From JAFAXA01 sp963777325 (lineage in GTDB: Bacteria > Pseudomonadota > Alphaproteobacteria > Acetobacterales > Acetobacteraceae), in contig CAVZQE010000022.1 of assembly GCA_963777325.1 (NCBI GenBank), positions 372,001 to 436,000 of the forward strand: DNA of 64,000 bases, in the 5' to 3' direction. Numbering within the stretch: the first letter of the stretch is position 1; the number at the start of each line of letters is the position of its first letter. The notes beneath the pieces are model-generated. The model worked only from the letters and a program-made list of their open reading frames with translations, did not search any database and was not told the origin of the DNA. Position numbers and translations under genes: made by a program. Shown here piece after piece: positions 63,792 through 64,000 of this stretch.

Positions 63792-63867
63792 TGGCGTCCC
63801 GTACGGGATTCGAACCCGTGTTACCGCCGTGAAAGGGCGGTGTCCTGGGCCTCTAGACGAACGGGAC
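63792..63867 (-). tRNA. tRNA-Glu (TTC)
   Basis: 76 bases on the minus strand. Acceptor GTCCCGT pairs with ACGGGAC, discriminator G, and CCA is encoded (63792-63794). The anticodon stem ACCGC/GCGGT with loop CCTTTCACG (anticodon TTC) and the T-arm GGTTCGAATCC are clear. Confidence 0.94.
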
Positions 63868-63903
63868 GAGGCGAGCGTCGGTTAGCGGAGCCGTCCCGGA
63901 GGG

Positions 63904-64000
63904 TCAAGCCGGACGGCTCGCGTCCAGCGCCGCCTGCAGCAGATAGGCGGCCGCCATCCGGTCCACCACCTCCGCCCGCTTGCGGCGGCTGAGATCCGCA
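63904..64000 (-). CDS. ruvX: Holliday junction resolvase RuvX/YqgF, C-terminal end (partial)
   Basis: Only the last 31 residues lie in the window: ADLSRRKRAEVVDRMAAAYLLQAALDAS, then RPA and TGA at 63904-63906. The block matches the RuvX C-terminus (Arg-Lys-x-x-Val-Asp-x-x-Ala-Ala-x-x-Ile-Leu-Gln). The rest is beyond the window edge. Confidence 0.75.
   Translation of the reverse strand, partial: ADLSRRKRAEVVDRMAAAYLLQAALDASRPA

Overview
The window is GC-rich and looks like an alphaproteobacterial chromosome, probably Rhodospirillales or Acetobacteraceae-like. Supporting signs are the five-gene atpHAGDC operon without the Fo genes, slt divergent from dapA-smpB, an rpoZ-rsh-acpS-hemW cluster, MmcB, a family 5 uracil-DNA glycosylase and a two-domain HldE. 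The genus cannot be named from sequence alone. A large fraction of the genes between about 0.4 and 28 kb, including essential ones (smpB, dapA, rsh, acpS, folK, hemW), are broken by one-base indels, often in G, C, A or T runs. The protein continues in another frame each time. I read these as consensus errors, so those genes are given as full spans with the breaks noted.

Layout. 0-5 kb: an exported EF-hand protein, then a surface-polysaccharide group (FkbM methyltransferase-glycosyltransferase, Wzy/WaaL-type ligase, sulfotransferase) and folK. 5.5-20.5 kb: housekeeping genes (NYN-UDG, dapA-smpB, slt-pgpA-pncC, rpoZ-rsh-acpS-DUF202-hemW). A LysR/pirin pair sits inside this stretch, with a complete ISAs1-family insertion (inverted repeats and 8-bp target duplication) just behind pirin. 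20-28 kb: an omega-aminotransferase, a GST, a methyltransferase, an unusual seven-repeat protein, a glycosyltransferase and a PF04185 phosphoesterase. 28.3-29.8 kb: a small restriction-modification island with a BglII/BstYI-family endonuclease and a convergent MT-A70 adenine methyltransferase, directly upstream of the ATP synthase operon (30-34.9 kb).

34.9-46 kb: an orphan PD-(D/E)XK-like protein, a ferritin-like diiron protein, a DUF3311/sodium-solute symporter pair, tRNA-Leu(TAA), an SDR, a DMT permease, a PadR/DUF6502/DUF5666 cluster, fasciclin, a 2-hydroxyacid dehydrogenase and a class A penicillin-binding protein. 46-56 kb: an acyltransferase, YgjP, YcgN, MmcQ, a SYLF protein, and an ABC exporter whose ATPase and permease genes have been separated by an IS110-family element. 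The 5' non-coding end of that element has segments that match both its own ends and its insertion site, as a bridge RNA should. A metallophosphatase and hldE follow. 56-64 kb: mmcB, a small zincin, an orphan VapB-like antitoxin, a tannase-family esterase, an AtuA/AtuA-like/CitMHS catabolic group, a lipoprotein, tRNA-Glu(TTC) and the 3' end of ruvX.

Several short minisatellites (12- and 15-bp units) sit exactly at the 5' ends of tightly packed genes (rsh, DUF3311, hldE).
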